The translations under genes and the position numbers were made by a program. This document shows, in pieces, positions 25,232-36,176 of a stretch of 64,000 nt of DNA (position 1 is its first letter; each line of letters starts with the position of its first letter). The stretch lies in the NCBI RefSeq assembly GCF_900114315.1, contig NZ_FOSQ01000018.1, forward strand, positions 1 through 64,000, written 5' to 3'. The notes under the pieces were generated by a model, which was given only the letters and a program-made list of their open reading frames with translations, was not told the origin of the DNA and did no database searches. The DNA comes from Falsiroseomonas stagni DSM 19981. GTDB lineage: Bacteria > Pseudomonadota > Alphaproteobacteria > Acetobacterales > Acetobacteraceae.

Positions 25232-25912
25232 TCAGCGCCGGAACCAGCGCAGGACATCCAGCAGCGTGACGAGCGCCGCGGCGACGTAGGTGAAGGCGGC
25301 GGCGCGCAGCACGCGGCGGGCCTCCGGCATGTCCTCCGCCCGCAGGTAACCGCCTTGTTCCAGCACCGGCAGCGCCTTGCCGAAGCTGGCGTCGAGTTCG
25401 ACCGGCAGCGTCACCGCATGGATCGCGACGCGCAGCGACAGCAGCGCGACGATGGCCGCGAGCTGGAGGGCGATGAAGGCCGGCGAGTGGATGACGATCG
25501 CCAGCAGCGGGATGGTCGCCATGACGATCTGGGCGATGCGGAAGACCGGTGCCACCACCTGCACCAGCGCCTGGCGGCGGCGGAAGCCGGGCTCGCCCCG
25601 GTCATGCTGCACGGCATGCGCGACCTCATGCGTCGCCACCGCCACGGCGGCGATGGAGCGGCCGGCGTAGTGGGGCGGCGTGAGGCGCACGATTCGCGCC
25701 TCCGGGTCGTAATGGTCGCCGTCGGGGGTTTCCTCGACGCGGACGGATCGCAGCCCGGCCTCGTCCAGCAGATGCCGGGCGAGGTCGGCGCCGGTGCCGG
25801 GCAGGTCCGGCCGATCCGCCTGGGCGCGGGACAGCACGTGGCGGATCCAGAGCTGCGGGCCGAAGATGAGGGCGAGCAGCAGAACGCCGCCCAGGATGAC
25901 GAGGATCACCAT
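25232..25912 (-). CDS. Membrane zinc metallopeptidase (YugP-type)
   Basis: A 226-residue integral membrane protein of the neutral zinc metallopeptidase family PF04298. The zinc motif HExxH is present as ATHEVAHAVQH near residue 95. Hydrophobic segments lie at residues ~2-22, ~120-150, ~152-172 and at the C-terminus, so it is an inner membrane peptidase. It is the middle of a same-strand run with the aspartate dehydrogenase downstream and an SDR upstream (18 bp gap). Physiological substrate unknown. Confidence 0.88.
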   Translation of the reverse strand: MVILVILGGVLLLALIFGPQLWIRHVLSRAQADRPDLPGTGADLARHLLDEAGLRSVRVEETPDGDHYDPEARIVRLTPPHYAGRSIAAVAVATHEVAHAVQHDRGEPGFRRRQALVQVVAPVFRIAQIVMATIPLLAIVIHSPAFIALQLAAIVALLSLRVAIHAVTLPVELDASFGKALPVLEQGGYLRAEDMPEARRVLRAAAFTYVAAALVTLLDVLRWFRR

Positions 25913-25930
25913 CCCGGGCGGGTGCCTGGT

Positions 25931-26716
25931 TCAGACGACGGGGCTGCGGCCGCCATCGACATTGATGGCCGTGCCGGTGATGTAGCCGGCATTCTCGCTG
26001 GCGAGGAAGGTTGCCAGCGCGGCGAATTCCTCGGCCTTGCCGATGCGGCCGAGCGGCACGCCGCGGCCCTGTTCGGCCTTCCAGTCCTCCCAGGAAATGC
26101 CGCGCGGGTCGGCCGCGTGGCGGCGGACCCATTGGTCGCTTTCGATGATGCCGACGAGCATGCCATTGACGAGGATGTTGTGGGGCGCGCCTTCCCCCGC
26201 AAGCACCTTGGTCAGCGCCATCCCCGCGGCGCGGGAGACGGCGGTGGGTGCGCCCTGGGCGGCGGGCGCCTTGGCGCCGGTGTTCAGCACGTTGATGATC
26301 CGCCCCCAGCGGCGTTCCTGCATGCTGGGCCAGACCGCGCGAGTCAGCCGGATGGCGGCGAAGAGCTTGAGGTCGAGGTCCGCCTGCCAGAGCGCGTCAT
26401 CCACGCTCATGAAGGCGCCGCGCTGGCTGGTGCCGGCGTTGTTCACCAGGATGTCGATGGGGCCGAGCTCGGCGGCGGCGGTGGCGGCGGCGCGGGCGCA
26501 GCCTTCCGCCGTGCCGACATCGGCCGCGATGGCGGCCACGCGCGCGCCCTGGAACTTTGCCTGGATTCCGGCCTTGGCCTTGGCCAGCGCATCCTCCCCC
26601 CGCGCGACCAGCGCGACGGACGCGCCCGATTCGACGAAGTGCGTGGCGATCGCGAGGCCGAGGCCCTTCGAGCCGCCGGTGATGAGCGCCACGCGCCCAT
26701 CGAGCCTGATCTGCAT
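25931..26716 (-). CDS. SDR-family protein lacking the YxxxK catalytic motif
   Basis: A 261-residue short-chain dehydrogenase/reductase fold: TGGSKGLGLA (cofactor loop), NNAG at residues 92-95 and the C-terminal YITGTAINVDGG are all present. The catalytic motif is unusual: where YxxxK is expected, the sequence reads TAVSR (residues 158-162), and the usual Ser region reads NVLNTGAKAPA. The cofactor site therefore looks intact while the proton-relay Tyr and Lys are replaced. The ATG at 26716 is chosen; the open frame upstream runs through the tRNA gene. Confidence 0.85.
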   Translation of the reverse strand: MQIRLDGRVALITGGSKGLGLAIATHFVESGASVALVARGEDALAKAKAGIQAKFQGARVAAIAADVGTAEGCARAAATAAAELGPIDILVNNAGTSQRGAFMSVDDALWQADLDLKLFAAIRLTRAVWPSMQERRWGRIINVLNTGAKAPAAQGAPTAVSRAAGMALTKVLAGEGAPHNILVNGMLVGIIESDQWVRRHAADPRGISWEDWKAEQGRGVPLGRIGKAEEFAALATFLASENAGYITGTAINVDGGRSPVV

Positions 26717-26778
26717 GTCTGGTGTCCCCCCGGGATTGTCCGGCGGGGAAGGTATCCCCCCGAGGGAGGAAGGGCGAG

Positions 26779-26855
26779 TGGGGCGATCGACGGGGCTCGA
26801 ACCCGCGACATCCAAGACCACAACCTGGCGCTCTACCAGCTGAGCTACGACCGCC
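26779..26855 (-). tRNA. tRNA-His (anticodon GTG)
   Basis: The minus strand folds as a full cloverleaf: acceptor GCGGTCG / CGATCGC, D-arm GCTCAGCTGGTAGAGC, anticodon stem CCAGG/CTTGG with loop TTGTGGT (anticodon GTG), and T-arm GCGGGTTCGAGCCCCGT. The extra 5' G (G-1, base 26855) faces C73 (26782), the identity pair for histidyl-tRNA synthetase. The 3' CCA is encoded (26779-26781). Confidence 0.95.
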
Positions 26856-26981
26856 ACACGCCTTGCCCGGACCAGGGCCCCGGACTTTGGGGCCCGGACT
26901 TTGGGGCCCGGGCGGCGGGTGATAAGGCCGAGGGGGGCTTTGCGTCAACAGGGGGTTGTCCGGCCCCCTGCCCCCTGGGCT

Positions 26982-28861
<1,880 letters not shown>

Positions 28862-29088
28862 GACCAGCGTCCGGGCCGTCCTTGGCGGCCCGGGCCAGGC
28901 GATGCCATCCGGCCCGCAAAAGCGGGCCGGGGGGAGACGGGCCGGACCGGCAGCAATGCCGGGGAAGGCTGGCCGGATGGCCGGGAGCCCCCGACTGGGG
29001 GGCCGGCACGATCCGGGCGCGCGGTGGGGACCGGTAACGCCGCGCGGCACAGGGACCGGGGTTGAGCACGGAAACAGGACCACACACG
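28862..29088. other. glnB-glnA intergenic region with hairpins
   Basis: A 227-bp GC-rich spacer. It contains the perfect hairpin GGCCCGC AAAA GCGGGCC (28911-28917/28922-28928) and a weaker CCCCC GACT GGGGG stem. These may attenuate read-through from glnB into glnA or protect the mRNA. No second sigma-54 promoter is evident. Confidence 0.4.
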
Positions 29089-30528
29089 ATGGCGAAGAAG
29101 CCGGCAGCCGGGGGCGCCAATGCCGCCGTCTCCAAGGTCATGGACATGATCAAGGAGCACAGCGTCGAATACGTCGACTTCCGCTTCACCGATCCGCGCG
29201 GCAAGTGGCAGCACACCGCGCAGCACGTCTCCACGATCGATGAGGACGTGTTCACCGACGGCATCATGTTCGATGGCTCCTCCATCGCCGGGTGGAAGGC
29301 GATCAACGAGTCCGACATGATCCTCATGCCGGATGCCTCCACCGCCGTGATGGATCCCTTCGCGGCCAAGCCGCAGATGATCCTGTTCTGCGACATCGTG
29401 GAGCCCTCCACCGGCCAGATGTACTCCCGCGACCCGCGCTCCACCGCGAAGCGCGCCGAGGCGTACCTGAAGTCCACCGGGATCGGCGACACCGCCTTCT
29501 TCGGCCCGGAAGCCGAGTTCTTCGTGTTCGACAGCGTGAAGTTCGGCACGGGCGGCAATTTCGGCCACTACATGCTGGAGTCCATCGAGGGCCCCGGCGC
29601 CAACATGAAGGACTACCCGGAAGGCAACATGGGCCATCGCCCTGTCGTCAAGGGTGGCTACTTCCCCGTCCCGCCGGTGGACAGCGAGACCGACCTGCGC
29701 GCCGAAATGCTCTCCACGATGGGCGAGATGGGCCTGCCGATCGAGAAGCATCACCATGAGGTGGCGCAGTCGCAGCACGAGCTCGGCACCAAGTTCGGCC
29801 CGCTGGTCGAACAGGCCGACTTCATGCAGATCTACAAGTACTGCGTCCACAACGTCGCCCACAGCTACGGCAAGACGGCAACCTTCATGCCGAAGCCGAT
29901 CTACGGCGACAACGGCAGCGGCATGCACGTCCACCAGTCCATCTGGAAGAACGGCAAGCCGGTCTTCGCGGGCAACGGCTATGCCGACCTGTCCGAGACG
30001 GCGCTGTACTACATCGGCGGCATCATCAAGCACGCGAAGGCGCTGAACGCCTTCACGAACCCGCTGACCAACTCCTACAAGCGCCTGATCCCGGGCTTCG
30101 AGGCCCCCGTGCTGCTGGCCTATTCGGCCCGCAACCGCTCCGCCTCCTGCCGCATCCCCTACGCGACGAGCCCGAAGGCGAAGCGCGTCGAGGTCCGCTT
30201 CCCGGATCCGGGTGCGAACCCCTACCTCGCCTTCGCCGCCATGCTGATGGCCGGCCTCGATGGCATCAAGAACAAGATCCATCCGGGCGAGGCGATGGAC
30301 AAGGACCTGTACGACCTGCCGCCGGAAGAGCTGAAGGGCATCCCGACGGTGTGCGGTTCGCTGCGCGAGGCGCTGGGCGCGCTGGCCGCCGACCACGAGT
30401 TCCTGCTGGCCGGCGACGTGTTCAGCAAGGACCAGATCGAGAGCTACATCGAGCTGAAGTGGACGGACGTGTACAAGTTCGAGCACACGCCGCACCCCGT
30501 CGAGTTCGAGATGTACTACTCGGTCTGA
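29089..30528 (+). CDS. glnA: Glutamine synthetase type I
   Basis: A 479-residue GSI that makes glutamine from glutamate, ammonia and ATP. The N-terminal beta-grasp contains [13 protein letters not shown] and FDGSSIAGW. Catalytic-domain motifs are [21 protein letters not shown] and [13 protein letters not shown]. The adenylylation Tyr (DLYDLPPEE) is at about residue 408, so activity is probably controlled by GlnE and PII. The ATG at 29089 is preferred over a TTG at 29062. It ends before an intrinsic terminator at 30621-30660. Confidence 0.98.
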   Translation: MAKKPAAGGANAAVSKVMDMIKEHSVEYVDFRFTDPRGKWQHTAQHVSTIDEDVFTDGIMFDGSSIAGWKAINESDMILMPDASTAVMDPFAAKPQMILFCDIVEPSTGQMYSRDPRSTAKRAEAYLKSTGIGDTAFFGPEAEFFVFDSVKFGTGGNFGHYMLESIEGPGANMKDYPEGNMGHRPVVKGGYFPVPPVDSETDLRAEMLSTMGEMGLPIEKHHHEVAQSQHELGTKFGPLVEQADFMQIYKYCVHNVAHSYGKTATFMPKPIYGDNGSGMHVHQSIWKNGKPVFAGNGYADLSETALYYIGGIIKHAKALNAFTNPLTNSYKRLIPGFEAPVLLAYSARNRSASCRIPYATSPKAKRVEVRFPDPGANPYLAFAAMLMAGLDGIKNKIHPGEAMDKDLYDLPPEELKGIPTVCGSLREALGALAADHEFLLAGDVFSKDQIESYIELKWTDVYKFEHTPHPVEFEMYYSV

Positions 30529-30620
30529 CAAGGCCTTCCTTGTTGGACCAAACACCCAGGGGGATCTGCCGTCAGCGGTGAGACGCTGCGGCAGGTGCCT
30601 CCGGGTGCCTGACATTGCCG

Positions 30621-30660
30621 GGCCGGACCGCGATACATCCATCGCGATCCGGCCTTTTTT
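30621..30660 (+). terminator. Rho-independent terminator of glnA
   Basis: A 14-bp stem with one mismatch (30621-30634 / 30641-30654), loop ACATCC, followed directly by six T (30655-30660). It lies ~93 bp after the glnA stop. Confidence 0.9.
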
Positions 30661-31336
30661 CTGTCGCGCGCCAGGGCAGAACGGCCAGCCGCCTGGTCGC
30701 CGCTGCCCAGGTCGGGCCTGTGCCCGCCGGATGGCCGCCGCGCGGGGAAAGGGGCGGCGGGGCGCGGCTGCCGGAGCCCGCCGCCTGACCAGCGCGTGAC
30801 GCGGGCCACCCGCCAGGAACGCGACACGCTTCGCGCTCTCGCGGTCCTCCTCCCGGCGCTGGCGCGGCACGCGGGGCATCGTGCTCCGACCGTCCGCTGC
30901 GCGACCCCCATCCACGCCACGATGCTCCGCAAGGCCATCTGACAGGCCGGCTTCACCGTTCATGAGCACCGCCTGGCCAGGCACTGCGGGGCGGCGATCG
31001 CTTCCGCACGAGTCCCTCCCCTTGCCGCCTCGATCGCCGTTCTGCTGCGGCGTCTCGCCCATCCCGGGCGGGTCCAGACCGGGACACTCAAAGCTTCAAA
31101 AGTGCACCGAGTGACTGGTGGGTTGTGCGGTATGCCCCCCTGGCCGCCTGGGCGAAACACGGCCGCGCGAAGTCAGCGGGCGCTGTCCTGAACGGGCGTC
31201 GGTTCTTGCGCCGGCACGAGGCTCAGCGGCGCCAGGCCGCCGTTCCTACCCGACCGCGCAAACGGCTTCGCACGATCCGTTTGCCGGTCTCGCTCGCCAG
31301 TCATCCATCCCGATACGTGAGTGGGAGAATTCTACC
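30661..31336. other. Region without a convincing gene
   Basis: About 680 bp between the glnA terminator and the glycosyltransferase. Several frames are open for short distances on both strands, but none has a good start with ribosome-binding site, a recognisable motif or consistent codon use. The stretch near 31085-31130 (around CAAAGCTTCAAAAGTGC) differs in style from its surroundings and may be the edge of a decayed insertion. I can support no feature here. Confidence 0.4.
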
Positions 31337-34327
31337 GTGCATGTCGGGTCGCACATTCGCCCAGCCGTGAACGAGGCGAATGAATCGAGTTCCTCGAAGC
31401 AGCCCGTCTTCCTCATCATCGACCCATCGCTGAAGGATTTTGTCGGCCACCACTTCTCCTATGTCGAAGCGGTGGCACGCGGGGCGACGGAGGCCGGTTA
31501 CCGCGCGGTGACCCTGGCGAACCGTGATGCAACCGACGCGATCGCGGACAGGCTGGCGATGCAGCGCTGCCTCCGCCGGGACATGTGGAGCAGCCACCCG
31601 ATGGCGAGCCATGTGCCGGCCAGGTTCCGCACGGCGTTCGATACAGCCATGACGAACCGGGAATTCCTGATCGACTTGCGAGCCGGGCTCAGCCGCGTCG
31701 CCGCGCCAGCCGGATCGGTCATGTTCGCGCCGATGATCTTTCGCAACCAGCTGAACGCGTTCGCGGATTTCGTCGCCAGCCAGGAGGCGGACGCGACGTG
31801 GGAAGTGGTACTGCTGCTTCGCTACCAGCCCGCCTGGTATGACAACGCGCTTTCCGCTCGTGCCTTCCGCAAACTCGAACATGCCGCAGCCACGGGCCGT
31901 CGCGTCAGGCTTGCTTCGGACAGCGCCCGCCTGGCTGCCGAACTCGGTGCGCTCACCACCCTGCCCATCGAGGTGCTGCCTATTCCCCATACGGTCGGGG
32001 AGCATGAAACCCGTCCATCGCGCCCATCGGACGCGCCACTCCGCCTCGTGAGCCTCGGCAATGCCCGGGACGAGAAGGGCTTCTGCGACATCCTTTCAGC
32101 CATCCGCCTGCTCGACGCCGCAGGCGAGATGGACGGCATGGAATTCCGGCTGCAGGCCCATGACGCGGCGCCGGACGTTCAGGCGGCCATCGACGGTTTC
32201 GTTCCCGTTTGCCCGCCGCAGGTGACGCTGCTGCGTAGTGCGCTGTCGCCCGAGGACTACACCAGGACGCTGCTGGACGCCGATGTGGTCCTGGTGCCGT
32301 ACTGGCGCGGCATATATCGCGCCCGCACTCCCGGGGTTTGTCTCGAGAGCATGGCGGCTGGCAAGATCGTCGTTGCGACCTCCGGCACATGGATGAGCGA
32401 GGAGTTATCGCAATACGGTGGCGGCGTGCTGATCGACGACCACAGCCCCGTCGCGATCGTGGAAGCGATCCGTCGCATCCGGCGGGACCACGCGCTGCTG
32501 GCAACGAAGGCCGAGGCCGGACGCCGCTGTGTGATCGCACGGCACAATCCAGCGTCGCTCATCGCCCAGATCCAGAACGGCCCGGATCATGCGGGCGGGT
32601 CGGAACGCGCAGCGCGCCGCGTCGCCGTGTTCTATCCCTGGGGCAATTTTCTGGAACGCCAGTCCGGCGCCTCCCTTCGTTGCAACCTGCTGGTGGAGAA
32701 ACTGGCAGAGCGCGCGGTGGTTCGCGTCGTGCAGGATGGAAGCTGGGGGTCGCAGCGCCCCGGTCTTTCCCAGCTGTGCAGGATGGCGGCGGCGATGCCC
32801 TTCGTCATGCTTCGCCGGCTGCTGGGCTCGGCAGGCGCTTCCCGGCCGGGCCCGCACTCGCACGCCCAGCTGCCGTCGCCGCTGCGACGCCCACGGGTCA
32901 GCGTGGAAGCTGTGAGACCAAGAATGCGCCAACACCTGGCGCGCCGGTTGTTGCGCCTCGTCACGCCGCGAACCGGTGGCCAGGAAAGCATGCTCTGGTT
33001 CTTCATCGATCGCAGGCTCGATCCGTATTTCAAGGCCCATGCTGCGGATGTGGTTCGGTGGGCGGATGTTGTCATCGTGGAGTATCCTTTCTGGGCATCC
33101 ATCATCGCTCCGATATGCCGTGCAGAGGGCAAGTGCCTCATCGTCTCGAGCCATGACGTGCTTTCGCAGCAGGCCAGCGGCAGCCAGATCCTGGACAGGC
33201 TGACTGCGCGGCTAGAGGTCGAGGGCATGCGCGGCGGCGATGTTGCCGTCACGGTCTCCGACTCCGACCGCGCCTGGTATGCCGCGCGTGGCGTCCCGAG
33301 CATCGTTGTTCCGAATCCCATCGATCATGATCGGCTTTCCGAAAGCTTCGGACCCGATCCTCGCACGCTGCTGAGGGACCTCTACGCCCTTGAGCTTCCG
33401 CCGGGGCCGTTCTGCCTGTTTGTCGGAAGCCGCTACCAGCCGAACACCGTCGCGGTAGAGCGTCTGCGCGGCATTGCCAATGACTGCCCGGATACGGGTT
33501 TCGTGGTGGTGGGTGACTGCGCCCCGGTCAGTCGACACGGCAACTTCACTGCATTGGGGCGAGTGGACGAAGCCGTGCTGGCAGTGCTCTACCAGGCAGC
33601 GGCCCTGGTGGTGATTCCGCTGGCCACCGGCACCGGGAGTTCCATCAAGACGGTCGAAGCCATGAGCGCCGGCAGGATGGTGCTGGGTACCGCCGTGGCG
33701 TTCCGCGGCTTGGACCCGTCGCCAGTCTCCTGCATCGTGCAGGAGGATGACCTCGCCCGCTGGCCTGCGCTGATCGCCGGACTTCTGGCCGATCCGGAAC
33801 GGCGGCTGTCAGGTGAGAAAGCGGCGCGGCAGGCTGCGCGCCACTACGATTACCGCCGGATTTTTGAGCCGTACGTCGCGCTGCTCGGCTTGCAACACAC
33901 ACCGGCGCAGTCCGACATCCGCAGGGAGCGGCATTCCATGCTGCGCGAATTGCTCGCGGTGGCGTTTCGGCGTGGCCGTCACGACATTGCCGCGACACTG
34001 CTGGAGAACGGCGTTGAGTCCGTTGCCGATCTCGTGGAAGGCTTGGCCCCTGTGGCGCTCAATGCGGCGCTGGATGCCGTCCCCTTGGGTCAGGCGCTGA
34101 CCTTGGCCGATGCGTTGTTCGCCGCTGGAGACCAGCCTGACGAGAGCACGCTCGCCAGGCTGGTGTTGCGCGCGCATGAGTCGGGCCAGCGGGACCTGGC
34201 GGAGGCCCTTCTCGTGCGTCTGGAGGCGCTGGCCAGCGAAAGCCGGGAACAGGCCCGGCGCAGCGCGCTTGAGGCTGCGCTGCAGCATCGCAACTACGAC
34301 ACGGCGCGCGAATTGCTGCGCGCGTGA
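31337..34327 (+). CDS. Fused double glycosyltransferase with helical C-terminal domain
   Basis: A 996-residue protein with no signal peptide or membrane segment. Residues ~20-415 form a first GT-B-type glycosyltransferase (VSLGNARDEKGFCDILSAI, then LLDADVVLVPYWRGIYRARTPGVCLESMAAGKIVVAT). Residues ~425-850 form a second one (FYPWGNFLERQSGASLRCNLL, LFVGSRYQPNTVAVERLR, VVIPLATGTGSSIKTVEAMSAGRMVLGT). Residues ~860-996 are a helical, TPR-like tail. The GTG at 31337 has GGGAGA 8 nt upstream; the open frame begins earlier (31118) with unlikely sequence. Base composition is visibly less GC-rich and more mixed in codon use than the neighbours. No polysaccharide genes are adjacent, so acquisition by transfer is likely. 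Role: probably a cell-surface glycan, inferred. Confidence 0.8.
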   Translation: MHVGSHIRPAVNEANESSSSKQPVFLIIDPSLKDFVGHHFSYVEAVARGATEAGYRAVTLANRDATDAIADRLAMQRCLRRDMWSSHPMASHVPARFRTAFDTAMTNREFLIDLRAGLSRVAAPAGSVMFAPMIFRNQLNAFADFVASQEADATWEVVLLLRYQPAWYDNALSARAFRKLEHAAATGRRVRLASDSARLAAELGALTTLPIEVLPIPHTVGEHETRPSRPSDAPLRLVSLGNARDEKGFCDILSAIRLLDAAGEMDGMEFRLQAHDAAPDVQAAIDGFVPVCPPQVTLLRSALSPEDYTRTLLDADVVLVPYWRGIYRARTPGVCLESMAAGKIVVATSGTWMSEELSQYGGGVLIDDHSPVAIVEAIRRIRRDHALLATKAEAGRRCVIARHNPASLIAQIQNGPDHAGGSERAARRVAVFYPWGNFLERQSGASLRCNLLVEKLAERAVVRVVQDGSWGSQRPGLSQLCRMAAAMPFVMLRRLLGSAGASRPGPHSHAQLPSPLRRPRVSVEAVRPRMRQHLARRLLRLVTPRTGGQESMLWFFIDRRLDPYFKAHAADVVRWADVVIVEYPFWASIIAPICRAEGKCLIVSSHDVLSQQASGSQILDRLTARLEVEGMRGGDVAVTVSDSDRAWYAARGVPSIVVPNPIDHDRLSESFGPDPRTLLRDLYALELPPGPFCLFVGSRYQPNTVAVERLRGIANDCPDTGFVVVGDCAPVSRHGNFTALGRVDEAVLAVLYQAAALVVIPLATGTGSSIKTVEAMSAGRMVLGTAVAFRGLDPSPVSCIVQEDDLARWPALIAGLLADPERRLSGEKAARQAARHYDYRRIFEPYVALLGLQHTPAQSDIRRERHSMLRELLAVAFRRGRHDIAATLLENGVESVADLVEGLAPVALNAALDAVPLGQALTLADALFAAGDQPDESTLARLVLRAHESGQRDLAEALLVRLEALASESREQARRSALEAALQHRNYDTARELLRA

Positions 34328-34541
34328 GCCGGCAGATCTCGGGGAGCCTGGCCCCGAGGATCGGCGCCGCCCTGGAGGTGCGTGCGCCCCCCTGTGACGG
34401 ATGCGACTCCGGTACGCCCCTGGCGGGCGACGTAGACTGACACGCCTTCCGCCCCCGCCGGATTGGTTGTCACTGTCAACGATCACGGCTAGCCTTCCCG
34501 GAAGGCCGCCGCCACGCGCGGCATCAAGGGGGAACGGGTCC

Positions 34542-36131
34542 GTGCAGGGCTATGACTACATCGTCATCGGCGGCGGCTCCGCCGGCTGCGTCATCACCCA
34601 GCGCCTGGTGGCCGCCGGCAAGGGCGTGCTGCTGCTGGAGGCGGGGAAGCCCGACAACCACCCCTTCATCCACATCCCCGGCACCTTCGTCCGCGTCATC
34701 GGTTCCCCCCGCACCTGGATGTACCGGTCGGAGGACGAGCCGGGGCTGAAGGGCCGCCCGATGCATGTGCCGCAGGGGCGCACGCTGGGCGGCGGATCCT
34801 CCGTCAACGCCATGATCTACATCCGCGGCCAGCACGCGGATTACGACCACTGGGCCGAACAGGGCGCGGAGGGCTGGGGGTGGGAGGATGTGCTGCCCGT
34901 CTTCCGGCGCGCGGAGGCGAACCAGCGCCTGGCCGGCCCCTGGCATGGGACGGAGGGGATGCTGCGCGTCTCCGACACCAGGCATCGCCATCCCCTCAGC
35001 TACGCCTTCATCCGCGCGGCCCAGGAAGCCGGCGTGCCCTATACCGACGACTTCAACGGGGCCAGGCAGGAAGGGGCCGGCTTCTTCCAGACGACGACGA
35101 TGGAGGGGCGGCGCGGCAGCACGGCGGCCACCTACCTCGCCAGCGTGCGCGGCCGGCCGAACCTGACGATCCGCACGGAAGCGACGATCGAGGCGATCAC
35201 GGTGGAGAACGGTGCGGCCACCGGCGTGCGCTTCCGCACCCCCGATGGCGGCACGCACCAGGCGGCGGCGCGGGAGGAGGTGATCCTCTGCGCCGGGGGC
35301 ATCGGCTCGCCCAAGGTGCTGCAACTCTCGGGCATCGGGCCGGCGGCGCATCTGGCGGGACATGGCATCGATCTGCGGCGGGACCTGCCGGGGGTGGGGG
35401 AGAACTACCAGGACCACATCTCCGCCCCCGTCTATGGCCAGACGCGAGAAGCGGTGAGCCTGCTGGGCCATGACCGCGGCTGGCGGTCGATCCGCCACGG
35501 GCTCGAATACATCCTGACGCGGTCCGGCCTGCTCTCCTCCAACATCGTGGAGGCCGGGGCCTTCGTGGATACCGGCGGCGCCGGGCGGCCCGATGTGCAG
35601 ATCCACCTGACGCCGACGCTGGTGGGGGATGTGCATCGCGCCGCACCGCCGGGCCATGGCATCACCATCAACCCCTGCATCCTGCGGCCGACCTCGCGCG
35701 GCAGCGTGCGGCTGCGAAGCCCACGGGTGGAGGACCCCGTGGTGCTGCGGACGAATGCGCTGGGGACCGAGGAGGACATCGCCACGCTGGTGCGCGGCGT
35801 GAAGCTGTCGCGGCGCATCCTGCGGGCGCCATCGCTCGCCAGGATCATCGAGCGGGAGATCCTGCCCTCCGCCGCCGACGAGGTCGCGGATGAGGTGCTG
35901 GCGGACCATGCGCGGACGGTGGCGAAGACCGTCTTCCACCCCGTCGGCACCTGCCGCATGGGGCGCGACGGCATGGCGGTGGTGGACCCGCAGCTGCGGG
36001 TCCATGGCGTGCCGCGGCTGCGGGTGGCCGATGCTTCCGTGATGCCGACGCTGGTAAGTGGCAACACCAACGCCGCCGCGGTGATGATCGGCGAGCGCTG
36101 CGCCGATTTCCTGCTGCGGACAGGGAGCTGA
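34542..36131 (+). CDS. GMC-family FAD oxidoreductase (choline/alcohol dehydrogenase type)
   Basis: A 529-residue flavoenzyme. The FAD-binding loop DYIVIGGGSAGCVITQRL starts at residue 4, followed by the GMC signature GRTLGGGSSVNAMIYIRGQ and later GIGSPKVLQLSGIG. The active-site His is in FHPVGTCRMG, and the C-terminal VADASVMPTLVSGNTNAAAVMIGE closes the FAD site. Start is the GTG at 34542. Such enzymes oxidise alcohols or choline-like compounds. It stands alone, converging on a Bug protein gene; substrate unknown. Confidence 0.92.
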   Translation: MQGYDYIVIGGGSAGCVITQRLVAAGKGVLLLEAGKPDNHPFIHIPGTFVRVIGSPRTWMYRSEDEPGLKGRPMHVPQGRTLGGGSSVNAMIYIRGQHADYDHWAEQGAEGWGWEDVLPVFRRAEANQRLAGPWHGTEGMLRVSDTRHRHPLSYAFIRAAQEAGVPYTDDFNGARQEGAGFFQTTTMEGRRGSTAATYLASVRGRPNLTIRTEATIEAITVENGAATGVRFRTPDGGTHQAAAREEVILCAGGIGSPKVLQLSGIGPAAHLAGHGIDLRRDLPGVGENYQDHISAPVYGQTREAVSLLGHDRGWRSIRHGLEYILTRSGLLSSNIVEAGAFVDTGGAGRPDVQIHLTPTLVGDVHRAAPPGHGITINPCILRPTSRGSVRLRSPRVEDPVVLRTNALGTEEDIATLVRGVKLSRRILRAPSLARIIEREILPSAADEVADEVLADHARTVAKTVFHPVGTCRMGRDGMAVVDPQLRVHGVPRLRVADASVMPTLVSGNTNAAAVMIGERCADFLLRTGS

Positions 36132-36148
36132 AAACGGAGAACTGAAAA

Positions 36149-36169
36149 CGGGGGGCTGGACGCCCCCCG
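36149..36169. terminator. Short GC hairpin between convergent genes
   Basis: A stem of 8 bp, CGGGGGGC (36149-36156) / GCCCCCCG (36162-36169), with loop TGGAC, in the 45-bp gap between genes ending at 36131 (+) and 36177 (-). Probably a shared terminator; no T-tract is present. Confidence 0.45.
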
Positions 36170-36176
36170 CCTCGCG

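Noticed and set aside
26889..26915. Short direct repeats (CCCGGACTTTGGGG twice) as a possible CRISPR or attachment site near tRNA-His
   Set aside because: Only two adjacent copies without spacers, and no integrase or repeated tRNA end nearby.
30960..31160. Possible transposase remnant on the minus strand
   Set aside because: The short frame has some basic residues in a row but no DDE or helix-turn-helix pattern that can be defended.
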